NCBI GenBank assembly: GCA_002310175.1
Contig: DBYG01000060.1
Span: 91,541 to 134,162 of the forward strand
Reading direction: 5' to 3'
Length of the DNA: 42,622 nt
Source of the DNA: Bacteroidales bacterium UBA1192
GTDB taxonomy: Bacteria; Bacteroidota; Bacteroidia; Bacteroidales; Bacteroidaceae
The translations under genes and the position numbers were made by a program. Shown here in pieces: positions 7,560 through 16,465 of this stretch; positions within the stretch are counted from its first letter, which is position 1; the number at the start of each line of letters is the position of its first letter. The notes beneath the pieces were generated by a model. The model saw nothing but the letters and a program-made list of their open reading frames with translations, was not told where the DNA came from and made no database searches.

Positions 7560-8918
7560 ATGAGAAGGTCTGCACAATCGTTATTGGTTTTGGTAAGTAC
7601 AACCGTCCTCATGGCCGGTTGTGCAGACCGTTCATATCTTAATTATGCTCTAACCTCTGCCGGTAGCAACCGTACTGAACTTGTTTCTGTGCTGAACCAT
7701 TACCGTTCAGTTGACCCTAACCCGGACAAGCTGCGTGCCGCAGAGTTCCTGATAGAGAACATGCCGGCTCACTACTCTTACGCTGGCAGCGAAATCTACC
7801 AGTATTACGACTACGCCGCAAAGATACTTGCCGACACTGCACTAACCCCCGAGCAGCAGCGCGACAGCCTGCTTGCCATAACTGACCAAAAGTACCGCGA
7901 CTTGCCCAATCACACCGTGCCGGATGCGCAGGTGATCAAAGCTGATTTCCTGATAAAGAACATCGACACTTCATACGACAAATGGGTTAACTGTGATTGG
8001 GCAAGTCAGGTTACTTTTGATGAATATCTTGAATGGCTTCTGCCTTATAAGGCAATAGAGTTGCAGGAACTGGACGCATGGAGTGACACCCTGCTGCTAC
8101 ATTTTGGTGAGGGACTGAAAAATCCCATCAAGAACGATGTGGAGTACAACACTACATTGGGTACAGCCGATATGATACGTAACGATGCACGACATAAGCT
8201 GAACCGCTACGGTCTCTATACGCGTGCCGGACTGCCATTGCTGAGCGCGTACCTGCAGCCGCGCCAGACATACGGCGACATACCTGACTACGCACTGACG
8301 GCTGTACTGGCTTTCCGTGCCGCAGGGATACCGGCTGTACTTGATGAGACACCTGTAGGGTCACGTTTTACCGCGGCGGTAAAATGGTTCGTCATACTGT
8401 CAGACCGTGGCAGGGAGGAATGCTCTGAGTGGGATTTCTCCACAATGATAGGCGGAGGGTTCTTCCCTAATGAACGCGGGCCTAAGGTGTATCGCAACAC
8501 ATACGCCATAGACAAACGGCGGTGGGAATACTCACGTAAAGCCAAGTACCATTATCCGTTTGACTTAGGAAAGAAAGATGTCACAGACAGGTATTTCCTT
8601 GTAAGTAACCTCAAGCTACCCATAGACCGTGGCATAAGGAAAAAACTCAAAGACAGGTACATCTATATAGCATCCGCAGTAAGGGATCAGGACGAGCCTT
8701 GGCGGATAGTGGATTTCGGCAAGATTAGACAAGGCCATGCCTGTTTTGAGAACATGGGCCGCGAAGTTCTGTATCAGGTGCTTGGTTATGACGGAGATAA
8801 ACTTATCTCCATAACCAGGCCCTTTATTCTTCATAAGGACCAGAGCATAGAGTATGTGGAGCCGGACACCATAGATGCGGCTGCATTGGACAAATGGAAA
8901 AACAAGGCCTTGCTATGA
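7560..8918 (+). CDS. Transglutaminase-like lipoprotein, catalytic residues lost
   Basis: The ATG at 7560 (452 residues) gives a lipoprotein signal ending in LMAGC; the in-frame GTG at 7554 is less likely. The protein is a close paralogue of the next gene through the conserved DPxPDKLRAAxFLIxNMPAHYSY segment and the region around the transglutaminase core. In the alignment the next protein has YGSCMDY and GHSWYVFLSDRG; here the equivalents are YGDIPDY and AVKWFVILSDRG, so the catalytic Cys is Ile and the catalytic His is Val. It should therefore be inactive as a transglutaminase or protease. It may act as a binding partner of the intact paralogue. The genes overlap by ATGA, consistent with coupled translation. 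Confidence 0.75.
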   Translation: MRRSAQSLLVLVSTTVLMAGCADRSYLNYALTSAGSNRTELVSVLNHYRSVDPNPDKLRAAEFLIENMPAHYSYAGSEIYQYYDYAAKILADTALTPEQQRDSLLAITDQKYRDLPNHTVPDAQVIKADFLIKNIDTSYDKWVNCDWASQVTFDEYLEWLLPYKAIELQELDAWSDTLLLHFGEGLKNPIKNDVEYNTTLGTADMIRNDARHKLNRYGLYTRAGLPLLSAYLQPRQTYGDIPDYALTAVLAFRAAGIPAVLDETPVGSRFTAAVKWFVILSDRGREECSEWDFSTMIGGGFFPNERGPKVYRNTYAIDKRRWEYSRKAKYHYPFDLGKKDVTDRYFLVSNLKLPIDRGIRKKLKDRYIYIASAVRDQDEPWRIVDFGKIRQGHACFENMGREVLYQVLGYDGDKLISITRPFILHKDQSIEYVEPDTIDAAALDKWKNKALL

Positions 8919-10897
8919 AGAACATAATAACCATAATACTGAGCCTACTGCTGACCGCAAGCTGTACACAGGACAGCATGTACATGCATTATGCGCTACG
9001 TGCTGCAGGAAAGAACAAACCAGAGCTTAAGGCCGTACTGCGCCATTACCGTACTATAGACAAGGACCCGGAGAAACTCCGTGCCGCCAAGTACCTGATA
9101 GCCAATATGCCCGCCCACTACTCATACCGCGATACGGCGGCCATAAACAGTTACTACAGCAAGGCATTAGAGATACTTGGCACAGGCCCAAGCCCCGATT
9201 GGCAGCGTGATACCCTGCGGCAGATAGGCGACAGGGAATACGCAGGTCTTACGCGTAACATCATCCCAGATGTGGAGGTTATTACTGCTGATTATCTCAT
9301 TTACAGCATAGACCGCGCTTTCCATGAATGGCGTACAAGGCCGTGGTCAAGACACCTTACATACAATGAGTTCCAGGAGTGGATATTACCGTACAAGGTA
9401 ACGGAACTGCAATCATTCGATGCCTGGCGTGACACCCTGCCCGCACACTACACGGACAGCATAAGCACAGTGCCGCCTGATGATGTGCAGCGCAACAGCA
9501 TATCAGGAGCCATTGAGATAGTACGGGGTGAGATACACAGCAAGCAGTCTGCCATTGGGCACCGTGTAATATGGGAGGATCGTGGTAGCATACCCATGCG
9601 CAGTGCAGCCACCTGGGTACACATGACCTACGGCAGTTGCATGGACTATGTGACCATGGGTACAGCTGTGTTCCGCAGTGTAGGCCTACCCGCTGCCGTT
9701 GACCAGGTACCATCATGGGGTCGTAACAGCGAAGGTCACAGCTGGTATGTATTCCTCTCTGACCGTGGCCGTGAAGAGCCCACCATCAACTCCCTCATTA
9801 TAGGAGCCGGTATGCCGTTCTATACCAATGAACGGATTCCTAAGGTGTGGCGTACCACCTACACCATAAACCGTGACATGGTAAAGTATCGCAACACAGC
9901 CAAATACGTCTATCCTTTTGATCTCTGCCAGAAGGATGTAACAAGTCACTACACGCGTATATCAGATCTTGACATAGAGACGGACAAAGAGCAAACCGCC
10001 AAACTCACAGATAAGAAGTATGTCTATATAGCAATGGCGGTAAACTCAGGCGGCCCGCAATGGAAGGTGCTTGATCTGGGCACCCTTAAGAGAGGGAAGG
10101 CGCACTTCAAGAATATGGGCCGCGAGATGCTGTATATTGCGCTTGGATATGACGGACGCAAACTGATACCTATAAGCCGTCCATTCATACTGCACAAGAG
10201 CGGAGCGGTTGAATACATAGACAACTCTGATGACTCCAATGCAAAAAACATCAGTATGGATCTGCGCCGCAAGTATTACGAGAACTACAATGTGGTAAAT
10301 ATGCGTCGCCGCATATTGGGAGGCAAGATACAGTGTTCTGACCGCCCGGACTTTATAGATGCCGTAACACTCTATACTATTGAGCGTACTGATATACCAT
10401 ACTTGATTGAGTTGAATGCAGACCATCCATACCGTTATTGGCGTTACCTTACACCAGATGGCTCATGGGGTAGCATATCAGAGCTCTCATTTCATGATGA
10501 GAACGGAAACAAGCTGGAAGGTAGAGGCATAGCGAACCCGGAAGCAGGACAAGATGCCATAGACCGTGCGTACGATGGTAATCTGTTGTCAAACTTTGAG
10601 ATAAACCAACCTGATGGAAACTGGGTGGGCATGGATATGTGTAAACCCATAGATGTCAGATATGCAAGCGTATCACCTCGGAGTGATGATAACGACATTT
10701 GCCCTGGTAACGAATATGAACTATTCTGTTTTAACGGACAGAAATGGAGTTCATTAGGTTACCAGCGGGCTGAAGATAATACCCTGCATTATGACGATAT
10801 ACCTCTCAACACTTTGCTTTGGCTACGCAACTACACCCGGGGCAACAATGAGAGGCCGTTTATAGTAAAGGAGAATGGTGATATTGAGTGGTGGTGA
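8915..10897 (+). CDS. Transglutaminase-like lipoprotein with intact Cys-His and C-terminal domain
   Basis: The protein has 660 residues from ATG 8915, with a lipoprotein signal ending in LTASC. The transglutaminase core carries Cys242 in TYGSCMDY, His275 in EGHSWYVF and Asp283 in LSDRG, consistent with a Cys-His-Asp site. Beyond the part shared with the upstream paralogue it has ~200 extra residues whose strands (TDIPYLIELNADHPYRYWRYL..., DGNWVGMDMCKPIDVRYASV) resemble a discoidin/F5-8-type carbohydrate-binding fold. It is expected on the cell surface or facing the periplasm, perhaps crosslinking or cleaving a peptide or peptidoglycan-linked substrate. The substrate is unknown. The start was chosen for the lipoprotein signal and the ATGA junction. 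Confidence 0.75.
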   Translation: MKNIITIILSLLLTASCTQDSMYMHYALRAAGKNKPELKAVLRHYRTIDKDPEKLRAAKYLIANMPAHYSYRDTAAINSYYSKALEILGTGPSPDWQRDTLRQIGDREYAGLTRNIIPDVEVITADYLIYSIDRAFHEWRTRPWSRHLTYNEFQEWILPYKVTELQSFDAWRDTLPAHYTDSISTVPPDDVQRNSISGAIEIVRGEIHSKQSAIGHRVIWEDRGSIPMRSAATWVHMTYGSCMDYVTMGTAVFRSVGLPAAVDQVPSWGRNSEGHSWYVFLSDRGREEPTINSLIIGAGMPFYTNERIPKVWRTTYTINRDMVKYRNTAKYVYPFDLCQKDVTSHYTRISDLDIETDKEQTAKLTDKKYVYIAMAVNSGGPQWKVLDLGTLKRGKAHFKNMGREMLYIALGYDGRKLIPISRPFILHKSGAVEYIDNSDDSNAKNISMDLRRKYYENYNVVNMRRRILGGKIQCSDRPDFIDAVTLYTIERTDIPYLIELNADHPYRYWRYLTPDGSWGSISELSFHDENGNKLEGRGIANPEAGQDAIDRAYDGNLLSNFEINQPDGNWVGMDMCKPIDVRYASVSPRSDDNDICPGNEYELFCFNGQKWSSLGYQRAEDNTLHYDDIPLNTLLWLRNYTRGNNERPFIVKENGDIEWW

Positions 10898-10966
10898 TTG
10901 TTAAAATGGCAGAATGAATAATATAGGATTTTAACAAGAGAGAAATGTAAATGGATAAGGAAAGCG

Positions 10967-11025
10967 GAAGAGGCAAGAAACATCCCAACTCTTGCAAAGC
11001 AGATGCCTTTCTCGCCTCTTCTTTT
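10967..11025. terminator. Long hairpin after the transglutaminase pair, possibly bidirectional
   Basis: GAAGAGGC (10967-10974) pairs with GCCTCTTC (11014-11021), with an inner GAAA/TTTC, followed on the + strand by TTTT. This probably ends the 7.2-10.9 kb operon. On the - strand a TATCTTTG box (11059-11066) points into it, so the same hairpin could belong to a small antisense RNA. Confidence 0.55.
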
Positions 11026-11091
11026 CCAAATCTTAAGTTTAACCTTAAAACTCAGATAATGCAAAGATATAGAAAAGACCATTAATCATTT

Positions 11092-11113
11092 CCATATTTG
11101 ATTACAAATATGG
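11092..11113. promoter_or_regulatory. Perfect dyad operator candidate before peptide module A
   Basis: CCATATTTG-ATTA-CAAATATGG is a perfect inverted repeat with 9-bp arms, ending 52 bp before the start codon of the module A peptide gene at 11166. Its size and spacing suit a dimeric regulator. It has no T run. Confidence 0.5.
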
Positions 11114-11165
11114 GCCCTTCCAGTTATTCATTAAATACATTCATTCAATTAACACGTTAATTTTT

Positions 11166-11549
11166 ATGAAAAAGAAGTTTATTATTTTGCTAGTAACTGC
11201 AATTTTTTGTTTGGGAAGCTTTTCTTCTCTAACAGCCATTAAATCTGTAAAATCCCTCATAGGACAGAATATTGAGGCTCTTTCAGATCAAGACGCAGGA
11301 ATGTTTGTCCGCAACTTTAGGAGTGCAACAGTATGGTATCCAAGTAGTTATTATTCCTATTCGAGTACTTACTTTTACCTTGAGCTAAATTCCAATGGAG
11401 ATTATTATCTCTATTATTCACAAACTACCTACACGTCTATAACATGGAGTAGTATGACATGTTGTATTGATGGTTCAAATACTGATTTCTGCAATTTTGC
11501 TCTAGAAGATGATTTGTGCCCACAACTTATAACAAGAGCTCCTCTTTGA
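11166..11549 (+). CDS. NVEALA-type exported peptide, module A
   Basis: The protein has 127 residues: a lysine start and hydrophobic segment (5-25), then IGQNIEALSDQD with Glu-Ala-Leu at 37-39, the same positions as in the other two peptides of the window. It matches the Bacteroidales NVEALA leader with Ile for Val. The core is longer than usual and rich in Tyr and Ser, and all four cysteines of the core (99, 100, 109, 118) lie near the C-terminus. A strong hairpin follows the stop codon. Proteins with this leader are described as likely exported Cys-rich products; their activity is unknown. The Ile variant and the long Tyr-rich core make it a divergent member, so family assignment is moderate. 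Confidence 0.65.
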   Translation: MKKKFIILLVTAIFCLGSFSSLTAIKSVKSLIGQNIEALSDQDAGMFVRNFRSATVWYPSSYYSYSSTYFYLELNSNGDYYLYYSQTTYTSITWSSMTCCIDGSNTDFCNFALEDDLCPQLITRAPL

Positions 11550-11553
11550 ATTA

Positions 11554-11589
11554 TATAGTCAAGTGTTGGATACCCAATACTTGACTATA
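11554..11589 (+). terminator. Strong stem-loop directly after peptide gene A
   Basis: A 16-bp arm starting TATAGTCAAGT (11554-11569) pairs with 11574-11589 around a four-base loop with one G-U pair. No T run follows, so it may be a partial terminator or an mRNA-stabilising 3' end that keeps peptide mRNA more abundant than the downstream genes. The other two peptide genes have a hairpin in the same place. Confidence 0.7.
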
Positions 11590-11620
11590 ATTTATATATC
11601 AAACCATTAACAAAGTCATT

Positions 11621-12019
11621 ATGAAGTATAGTTATTTATTCATAATTATAGTTTTTTTAGTTTGTTCTTGTTCTGATCAAGTAAATATTGATGCGGGAAA
11701 ATATTACACTATGTCTGTTTCTATGACAGATAAAGCCATAGAAGATGGTATAGATTTTGCAAATGTTCCTAGACCTATATTTGAATTCAAAGACAATAAC
11801 ATTCTCAAAATAAGCAGTGATGGCCTTTCCTTATTTGGAGACACTATTTTCAAGTATAAACTGAAAACAGAGTATCTCATTTTGAAAAGCGGTAATGGAA
11901 AAAAAAGTTTTGAATACAAATTAAATAATACTTCAGATCGGATCAAATTAAATCTGTATGTGAACTCAGATTATATAAAAACTATTGATTTAGTATGCAA
12001 GCATGAAAGTAAGAACTAA
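11621..12019 (+). CDS. Small lipoprotein of module A, unknown function
   Basis: This 132-residue protein has a lipoprotein signal ending in LVCSC. The mature part is short and beta-rich (PIFEFKDNNILKISSDGLSLFGDTIFKYKLKTEYLIL...), resembling small calycin-like or lipocalin-like Bacteroidales lipoproteins, but I cannot name a family. It begins 31 bp after the hairpin of peptide gene A and overlaps the next gene by 17 nt, so it belongs to the module A transcript. Modules B and C have no obvious counterpart. Confidence 0.6.
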   Translation: MKYSYLFIIIVFLVCSCSDQVNIDAGKYYTMSVSMTDKAIEDGIDFANVPRPIFEFKDNNILKISSDGLSLFGDTIFKYKLKTEYLILKSGNGKKSFEYKLNNTSDRIKLNLYVNSDYIKTIDLVCKHESKN

Positions 12020-12545
12020 AATAATGATGATTGTCATGTTTTTCTTGATAGAATCTTGTAATTTCTGTAAAGAAACAGACTTGTTTGTAACTTTCCCGGA
12101 ATCAATGGATGTATTTTGTATTAAAGATTCAATTCAGCTTTCTTCCATTGATTCCAACAAGAGACTTAAATATAAGCTTCTTGTCTTTTATGATTCTATA
12201 GGTTGCTTTGATTGTAAACTAAAAGAAATGACGGCATGGGCAAATATGCTGGACTATTACGACAGAATGCATGCAAATTGCAAGATCATTTTTATTTTAT
12301 CTCCTTCAGCCCAGGATTATAAATCAGTTTATAATTATTTATCTAATTATTGTTTTGATTATCCAATATATCTTGACTCTTCTAACAGCTTCTCGAATAA
12401 CAACTCTTTTTTATATGATAAGAAGCACAGAAACAATACTATTTTATTGGGAAAAGACAATAAAGTATTAATAAGCAAGGGAAATGTTTTACACGAATAT
12501 AAGACATTCAATTTGATTAACAATTATATAAACAAAAATGAATAA
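12003..12545 (+). CDS. Thioredoxin-like CxxC lipoprotein, module A
   Basis: The protein has 180 residues with a likely lipoprotein signal ending in IESC. The segment KLLVFYDSIGCFDCKLKEM has the beta-strand then Cys68-Phe-Asp-Cys71 pattern of thioredoxin-fold proteins. The C-terminal part has a strand pair ending NTILLGKDNKVLISKGN, typical of the TlpA/peroxiredoxin group. The cis-Pro loop is not clear, so the fold assignment rests on the CxxC and overall pattern. It overlaps the previous gene by 17 nt and the beta-propeller gene by 8 nt. A role in handling the four-Cys peptide core of module A is an inference strengthened by the same pairing in modules B and C. Confidence 0.65.
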   Translation: MKVRTKIMMIVMFFLIESCNFCKETDLFVTFPESMDVFCIKDSIQLSSIDSNKRLKYKLLVFYDSIGCFDCKLKEMTAWANMLDYYDRMHANCKIIFILSPSAQDYKSVYNYLSNYCFDYPIYLDSSNSFSNNNSFLYDKKHRNNTILLGKDNKVLISKGNVLHEYKTFNLINNYINKNE

Positions 12546-13659
12546 AATATTTATAGCAGTTTTGACAACTACCCTCTTTTTCATTTTTTGCAATTGTGAA
12601 AGAAGAGGTCTTGCATTAGACACAAATCAGGTGACTGTTAATTTAATAAGTGATAATAGATCCGATTGTGATACACTTTTTCTTTCTTCAATGATTGATT
12701 CGGTGTCAATAGTCAGACTTGAAAGTAAAGAAAACTGTATGATAGGTATGATACGTGATATCAAAATCTACAAAGGTTTGATTTTTATAAGTCAGTTTCA
12801 ACAAAGTTCTTTACTAATATTTAACAGCAATGGAAACTTTGTAAGAAAGATAGGTAATGTAGGAAGAGGTCATGGAGAATATCTTGGGGTTGCTTCATTC
12901 GATATCAATCCAACTAATGATCAAATTAGTATTCTTGATAATACAACAAAAAAGGTATCCAAGTACAGTCTGCTTGGAGAGTTTGAGGGTAGTTTCCCCA
13001 TAAATGATTTTCCTCAAGATATGGTAGTAACAAGTAACGGCGAATATATCTTTTATGATCCATTGTATCAATATAGTGAATATAATTCTGGTATTTGGAT
13101 GACAGATCCATCGGGAGTTTTTAAAAAACAATTATTGTCTTTCAAAAGGAAAGAAAAATGGAGTAGTGGTATTTTTCCTCATTATTATCAGAAAAACAAT
13201 AATCAAGCAAGTTTGATTGCAAAAGATGATTATTTGTATGTTATTGAAAATGGAGAAATAACCCCTGTTTTTAAGATAAATGTAGATATAAAAATACCTC
13301 AAAAGATAAAGAGGCAGTCTTTTGTTGAAAAATATGAGCCTTATAGTGCCTATGCCATTATGAATTATTTTAACACAAACAGATTTTGTGCTTTCACTGT
13401 ACTGGAACTGAGTAGACAAAATGAGGTCTCAGTTATAATAGATAGGGTTAATTCAAAAACATATTATGTTGATAAAAAACATCCATTTGTATTTGATAGT
13501 AAATATGGCCCTGTCCCATTTTATTCTTGTAGTGGAAACAAAATAATTGGAGTAATAGACCCATCTTCGATTATGAACAACGAACATTATAAGAAAATCT
13601 TTCCGAACTATGATATGGATTCAAATCCCATTTTAGTCTTGTATAACTTCAAAGACTAA
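12538..13659 (+). CDS. 6-bladed beta-propeller lipoprotein, module A
   Basis: The protein has 373 residues with an N-terminal signal and Cys that suggest a lipoprotein. The stretch NGNFVRKIGNVGRGHGEYLG followed by FDINPTNDQISILDN is the hallmark of the Bacteroidales 6-bladed beta-propeller (NHL/TolB-like) family, repeatedly found beside NVEALA peptide genes. These are thought to be surface or periplasmic binding proteins; none of the residues points to an enzyme. It overlaps the CxxC gene by 8 nt. The equivalents in this window are at 16803 and 29905. It is visibly AT-rich, like the rest of module A. Confidence 0.75.
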   Translation: MNKIFIAVLTTTLFFIFCNCERRGLALDTNQVTVNLISDNRSDCDTLFLSSMIDSVSIVRLESKENCMIGMIRDIKIYKGLIFISQFQQSSLLIFNSNGNFVRKIGNVGRGHGEYLGVASFDINPTNDQISILDNTTKKVSKYSLLGEFEGSFPINDFPQDMVVTSNGEYIFYDPLYQYSEYNSGIWMTDPSGVFKKQLLSFKRKEKWSSGIFPHYYQKNNNQASLIAKDDYLYVIENGEITPVFKINVDIKIPQKIKRQSFVEKYEPYSAYAIMNYFNTNRFCAFTVLELSRQNEVSVIIDRVNSKTYYVDKKHPFVFDSKYGPVPFYSCSGNKIIGVIDPSSIMNNEHYKKIFPNYDMDSNPILVLYNFKD

Positions 13660-13691
13660 ATTTTAGTTTATGTAAGAACGGAATAATCAGT

Positions 13692-15446
13692 ATGCTTTTA
13701 TTAAAAAAAATAAAACACTGTTTGCTCATCTGTATAGAGTGTCTAATTGTAATGTCTGTAATGCTTTGGTTACATTGTTATAGCCATATATCAGATTTGC
13801 AAGTTGTTTCTCATACAGTTTTATTAATGTTAGCCATATTTTATTTAACTCGTTCTTTATTTTTAGGTTGGCCTCAACTATCACTTTCTATTTTAATATG
13901 TGTGATAATTTTTCTTTGTATAAACGAATCATATATCGGGATTACACAATTGTATGGCTTACGAAGTTCAAACCATAGTTTATTCGCATTAACTGCTTCA
14001 TTCAATAATCCAGGACCATTCGGAGGATTTTTGGCGATATGTATTAGTTTGTTTATTGCATTCTACGTAAAGAACAGAGAAATTAAAAATAGCGGTTTAT
14101 ATTATAGGCTATTTTTGGGACTGACTGCAATTATTGCCATTGTCGCATTTATAATCCTCCCCTCCACCCAAAGTCGCAGTGCCATACTCGCATTAGGGTG
14201 TAGCATGATTCTTCTTGCATTTGGAACAGAAAATATAAAAATCAAGATTCGACCTATACTTAAAAAATATGGTTTTTGGCTCTTGCTCGGTGTGACAACT
14301 TTGATTGTAAGTGCGTATCTATTTAAGAAACCCTCTGCCGATGGCCGACTGTTTATGGACAAAATATGCATAAAAGCCATGTGTGATAACGGATGGAGAG
14401 GTGCTGGCATAGGACATTTTGGAGAAGCTTATGGTAATGCACAAGCCAGTTATTTTAAGAAACAGATAGATGAAAAGGGAAAAGATGACTTAGATTGGAG
14501 AGCCATAAATGAACATGACCGTATGACAGCAGATTGCCCGGATAATGCTTTTAATGAGTATCTGTTTATAGGTGTTGAAACTGGGCCAATGGCTATGTTG
14601 TTATTCATTTTTATAATTATAACCTCAATAGTAATATCATTTAAAAGAGGAACTATCTGGTGCTATGCATTAACAGCGTTTGCCGTCTTTGCATTGTTTT
14701 CATATCCTTTACATGTTAAGCAGTTCCAGATTATGTTGCCAGTTTTGCTTGCTGCCTGTTTGTCAGATTGTACTCAAAACATACAAGAACATAATGATGA
14801 ATCAAAAGCGATATTAGCTAAAGACACAAATGCTCTATTGAAATTAGTGACAACCATTATTCTATTCGTGGTATCGTCCACTTTTTTTGTATTGAATCTA
14901 CCTGAGGCCAAACTATATAAACAAGCAAAAAAAACTTGGACGAAATCAGAACGCTGGCATAAAATGGAATATTATGAATATGTGGTCGAAGACTGTGATA
15001 GTCTCCTTCCATATATGAAGCATGATTATCGTTTTCTTTTTGCATACGGTCAATCATTAAACAAGACTGGCAACTATGAGAAAAGTGATTCAATTCTAAT
15101 AATGGGAACAGAAATAAGTAGTGACCCTATGTTTTGGAATGTAATGGGCAATAATAGCCTTGCATTAGGAAAATACCGTGAAGCAGAGGAACGATACAAG
15201 CACGCTTTTTACATGGTTCCCAACAGACTTTACCCGTTATACTTGTTAGGAAAGATGTATCATGAGGAAGGTGATACTGCAAAGTTTTTATATATGGCCG
15301 AGAAGATAGCATCTTTCCCCCCAAAAATTGAATCAATAAATACAGAACAAATGCGCAATGAGATTAAAGAGATTAGGATAGATTATATGTTAAATCAAAT
15401 GCCTCTGTATATAAGAACAGATATCCGCCTATCTGCTCCACGATAA
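13692..15446 (+). CDS. O-antigen ligase-like (Wzy_C) membrane protein with C-terminal TPR
   Basis: The protein has 584 residues. The first ~390 carry about ten membrane segments and the Wzy_C-type region: FNNPGPFGGFLA (about 107-118), STQSRSAIL (about 157-165), and the large loop GRLFMDKICIKAMCDNGWRGAGIGHFGEAY through DNAFNEYLFIGVETG. The last ~190 residues are helical repeats of TPR type. The fold includes O-antigen ligases and protein O-oligosaccharyltransferases, which transfer lipid-linked glycans in the periplasm. No polysaccharide genes lie nearby. Its place between a peptide module and a signal peptidase suggests that it acts on the exported products or their lipoproteins, which is inference. 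Confidence 0.75.
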   Translation: MLLLKKIKHCLLICIECLIVMSVMLWLHCYSHISDLQVVSHTVLLMLAIFYLTRSLFLGWPQLSLSILICVIIFLCINESYIGITQLYGLRSSNHSLFALTASFNNPGPFGGFLAICISLFIAFYVKNREIKNSGLYYRLFLGLTAIIAIVAFIILPSTQSRSAILALGCSMILLAFGTENIKIKIRPILKKYGFWLLLGVTTLIVSAYLFKKPSADGRLFMDKICIKAMCDNGWRGAGIGHFGEAYGNAQASYFKKQIDEKGKDDLDWRAINEHDRMTADCPDNAFNEYLFIGVETGPMAMLLFIFIIITSIVISFKRGTIWCYALTAFAVFALFSYPLHVKQFQIMLPVLLAACLSDCTQNIQEHNDESKAILAKDTNALLKLVTTIILFVVSSTFFVLNLPEAKLYKQAKKTWTKSERWHKMEYYEYVVEDCDSLLPYMKHDYRFLFAYGQSLNKTGNYEKSDSILIMGTEISSDPMFWNVMGNNSLALGKYREAEERYKHAFYMVPNRLYPLYLLGKMYHEEGDTAKFLYMAEKIASFPPKIESINTEQMRNEIKEIRIDYMLNQMPLYIRTDIRLSAPR

Positions 15447-15535
15447 CAATGAATTGGTATGAATATGAAATAAACAAATAGAATTAGAATGTGACCTAAA
15501 AATGCTCTATTTTAAAACCACCGTAATGATCACAT

Positions 15536-16411
15536 ATGCATAGAAGTATCAATAAAAAGATAAATAATTCCAATGCTACAAAGCTCCCGATTTTAGAAAG
15601 AATTATCAACATTCTTTGGTGGGTGCTTATATGTGTGATGCTACTTGGAGTATTCCACTTTGGTAGACGCATATTCATAACGGAACGCTTCAAAATCCCA
15701 TCCGAATCTATGAAACCAACCCTTGTACCTGGCGATAAGGTTTGGGTTAACAAACTGCTTTATGGTGCCAGAATATACACATCATTTGATTTTGAGGATC
15801 ATGCTCCGCTTAAGTGTTTCCGTATGCCTGGCATAAGGAAGATACGTCCAGGTGATGTTATATGTTTCAACTATCCACTTGGCTATGATAAATGGACAAA
15901 GATAGAGTTCAAGATAAACTATGTGTATTGCAAGCGTGTAGTGGGAACTCCAGGAGATACTGTCGGTGTAAAGAATGGTATAACCTGGAATAATAACTAT
16001 TCCGGTATTATTGGCGTCTTGGAGAACCAGCTTGCCATACAGAATACCCCTGACAGCATACTCTGGCGCACTAAGTTTATGGGAACTATGCCGTTTACAA
16101 GACCTATGTGGACAATGAAGAACTTTGGACCTCTGTATATCCCGGAGAAGGGTGTTACCATTGAACTTGACTCTATAGGCAGAGCTATATATGGTCCAGT
16201 GATAGAGTATGAGACAGGCTCTTGGCCAGATGGTGATGTTACAAGCCATACTTTCCAGCACGATTATTTCTTTGCTTTTGGTGATAACAGCCTTGACTCC
16301 AATGATTCCCGCTATTGGGGCTTCATACCGGAGGATTTCATTATAGGTATTGTGGGCGGCAAACAAGTAAGGAATAATCAAACCAAACAATTTAATGAAA
16401 GATATTTCTAA
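15536..16411 (+). CDS. lepB: Signal peptidase I
   Basis: The protein has 291 residues with one N-terminal membrane anchor (about 23-43), box B IPSESMKPTL with catalytic Ser58, KRVVGTPGD with catalytic Lys133, and the C-terminal FAFGDNSLDSNDSRYWGFIPEDFIIG box. All motifs of an active S26 enzyme are present. The wide gap between boxes is normal for Bacteroidetes enzymes. A housekeeping copy is usually elsewhere, so this one, sitting 54 bp before peptide gene B, may be dedicated to leader removal for the NVEALA-type peptides. That dedication is inference from position. Confidence 0.85.
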   Translation: MHRSINKKINNSNATKLPILERIINILWWVLICVMLLGVFHFGRRIFITERFKIPSESMKPTLVPGDKVWVNKLLYGARIYTSFDFEDHAPLKCFRMPGIRKIRPGDVICFNYPLGYDKWTKIEFKINYVYCKRVVGTPGDTVGVKNGITWNNNYSGIIGVLENQLAIQNTPDSILWRTKFMGTMPFTRPMWTMKNFGPLYIPEKGVTIELDSIGRAIYGPVIEYETGSWPDGDVTSHTFQHDYFFAFGDNSLDSNDSRYWGFIPEDFIIGIVGGKQVRNNQTKQFNERYF

Positions 16412-16465
16412 GAATTAAAAGCGAATGTCAACCGCTATAGTGTTGGCAATAACAAAAACATTATT

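Noticed and set aside
12271..12471. 66-codon + strand frame
   Set aside because: It lies inside the CxxC lipoprotein gene in another frame and is rich in Ile as expected from AT-rich shadow frames.
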